From Marinilabiliales bacterium (GTDB lineage: Bacteria > Bacteroidota > Bacteroidia > Bacteroidales > F082), in NCBI GenBank assembly GCA_002869465.1, contig PKSW01000234.1, positions 1 through 7,431 of the forward strand: a stretch of DNA of 7,431 nucleotides. Reading direction: 5' to 3'. Positions 6,356 through 7,431 of the stretch are shown one piece after another. Made by a program: the position numbers and the translations under genes. Within the stretch, counting starts at the first letter, position 1; each line of letters opens with the position of its first letter. The notes under the pieces were generated by a model. That model saw only the letters and a program-made list of their open reading frames with translations, was not told the origin of the DNA and made no database searches.

Positions 6356-7431
6356 ATGACCCAATTAAAATTTTATTATAAAAATTCATTAAGCTATGTT
6401 TCAGAAGCCAGTATAAAAGCTTACCAGCCTCAAATCAATGAACATTTCGAGGCATTGTTCCATAAAACAGGAAAGGGAAACGATTTCCTTGGATGGATTG
6501 ATTTACCTGACAATACAACTGAGGAAATGTTCCAGAAACTGGAAAAACTCGCCATGGAATTAAGGCGAAAATCTGAAGTCTTCGTAGTGATCGGTATTGG
6601 CGGTTCATATCTGGGGGCACGCGCCATCATTGATGCATTGAACCACCATTTTTCGCAACTGAAGCAAGACGGAAATAATCCCGTAATTATCTATGCCGGA
6701 CAAAACATCAGCGAAGATTATATGTATGATCTGCTGGAGATACTCGACCAGAAAGATTATTCGATTACTGTAATCTCCAAATCAGGGACAACTACCGAGC
6801 CTGCTGTTGCTTTCAGGATTTTAAAAAATCATATCGAACAGAAGTATGGTGTTGCTGAAGCCAGGAAACGAATTGTTGCGATCACGGATAAAGAAAAAGG
6901 CGCCCTCAAACAATTGGCAGATGAAGAAGGCTACGAAATATTTATTGTACCCGACGACGTTGGAGGCAGGTATTCCGTATTGACTCCTGTGGGATTGTTA
7001 CCTATTGCCGTTGCAGGTTTTAAAATCAGGACATTGCTAAAAGGTGCCAAGCAGATGAAATCGGCAATTGAGTCGGATTATTCTATTGCTAAAAATCCGG
7101 TTTCTGCTTATGCTGCGGTTAGAAATGAACTATATAAATCGGGGAAAACTATCGAGATCATGGTGAATTATGAGCCCCGTTTATACTATTTTACCGAGTG
7201 GTGGAAGCAGCTATATGGCGAAAGTGAAGGCAAGGAGAATAAAGGCATTTTCCCGGCAGGCGTTGGTTTTACAACGGATTTGCATTCGATGGGTCAATAC
7301 ATTCAGGAAGGACTGAGAAATATTTTTGAAACGGTTATTTCCGTTGAAAAACCGGATCATCAATTAATGGTGCCTTCTGACGCAAAAAATCTGGATAAAC
7401 TCAATTATATTGCCGGCAAGCCTATTCATGA
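6356..7431 (+). CDS. pgi: glucose-6-phosphate isomerase, short bacterial form; 3' end missing
   Basis: The enzyme interconverts glucose 6-phosphate and fructose 6-phosphate in glycolysis and gluconeogenesis, in the cytoplasm. The frame is open from ATG 6356 to the window edge, giving 358 residues of what is normally about 445 in the short Bacillus-like form, so roughly 80% is present. Visible motifs are the early FLGWIDLP (44-51) typical of the short form, and the first sugar-phosphate (SIS) domain glycines VVIGIGGSYLGARA (77-90). The phosphate-binding loop ISKSGTTTEPA is at 140-150. The PGI signature DDVGGRYSVLTPVG (200-213) is also present. The conserved active-site stretch LYGESEGKENKGIFPAG (286-302) carries the catalytic-region Glu, and TDLHSMGQYIQEG (307-319) has a conserved His. 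The C-terminal helix with the second PGI signature lies beyond the edge. No frameshift or odd residue is seen. It has its own promoter and is divergent from the unrecognised gene. Confidence 0.98.
   Translation, partial: MTQLKFYYKNSLSYVSEASIKAYQPQINEHFEALFHKTGKGNDFLGWIDLPDNTTEEMFQKLEKLAMELRRKSEVFVVIGIGGSYLGARAIIDALNHHFSQLKQDGNNPVIIYAGQNISEDYMYDLLEILDQKDYSITVISKSGTTTEPAVAFRILKNHIEQKYGVAEARKRIVAITDKEKGALKQLADEEGYEIFIVPDDVGGRYSVLTPVGLLPIAVAGFKIRTLLKGAKQMKSAIESDYSIAKNPVSAYAAVRNELYKSGKTIEIMVNYEPRLYYFTEWWKQLYGESEGKENKGIFPAGVGFTTDLHSMGQYIQEGLRNIFETVISVEKPDHQLMVPSDAKNLDKLNYIAGKPIH

Noticed and set aside
1..7431. Mobile elements, CRISPR arrays, tRNA or rRNA genes, defence cassette
   Set aside because: No transposase, spaced direct repeats, cloverleaf or rRNA-like sequence, or recognisable defence domain was seen; nearly all of the window is accounted for by six genes and short regulatory gaps.

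Overview
The window looks like ordinary chromosomal housekeeping DNA from a member of the Bacteroidetes (Bacteroidota). Three things point there. The gene order ileS, a DksA/TraR-like gene, lspA is one I know from that phylum. The type-2 isoleucyl-tRNA synthetase carries the altered GIHH signature and the DksA-like protein has a degenerate zinc finger, both of which I recall from Bacteroidetes. The best promoter candidates fit the Bacteroidetes pattern TTTG-N19/20-TAnnTTTG rather than the E. coli pattern. The assignment rests on recognition, not on a database search. I see no insertion sequence, phage gene, CRISPR array, tRNA or rRNA.

Layout: (1) 2-889, plus strand: the C-terminal part of a biotin-dependent acyl-CoA carboxylase carboxyltransferase subunit (propionyl-CoA carboxylase beta type), cut by the left window edge. 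(2) 911-947: a hairpin with A and T tracts on either side, placed to terminate two convergent transcripts. (3) 968-5535, minus strand: a probable operon transcribed ileS, then the DksA-like gene, then lspA, with gaps of 85 and 19 bases. (4) 5536-5703: the ileS leader, with a candidate promoter. (5) 5704-6228, minus strand: an unrecognised 174-residue, probably mostly helical protein. (6) 6229-6355: a divergent promoter region with two back-to-back Bacteroidetes-type promoters. (7) 6356-7431, plus strand: pgi, glucose-6-phosphate isomerase, cut by the right edge. pgi is a full-length open frame up to the edge.

The genes cover central carbon metabolism (pgi, acyl-CoA carboxylase), translation (ileS), a transcription-associated regulator (DksA-like) and lipoprotein maturation (lspA). 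In E. coli ileS and lspA are direct neighbours in one operon; here a DksA-like gene lies between them.

I did not find a convincing undescribed system. The points most worth a second look are the swapped HIGH motif in IleRS (GIHH, a signature linked to mupirocin hyper-resistance), the DksA-like protein that has lost three of its four zinc cysteines, the enlarged extracytoplasmic loops of LspA, and the unrecognised 174-residue protein between ileS and pgi.
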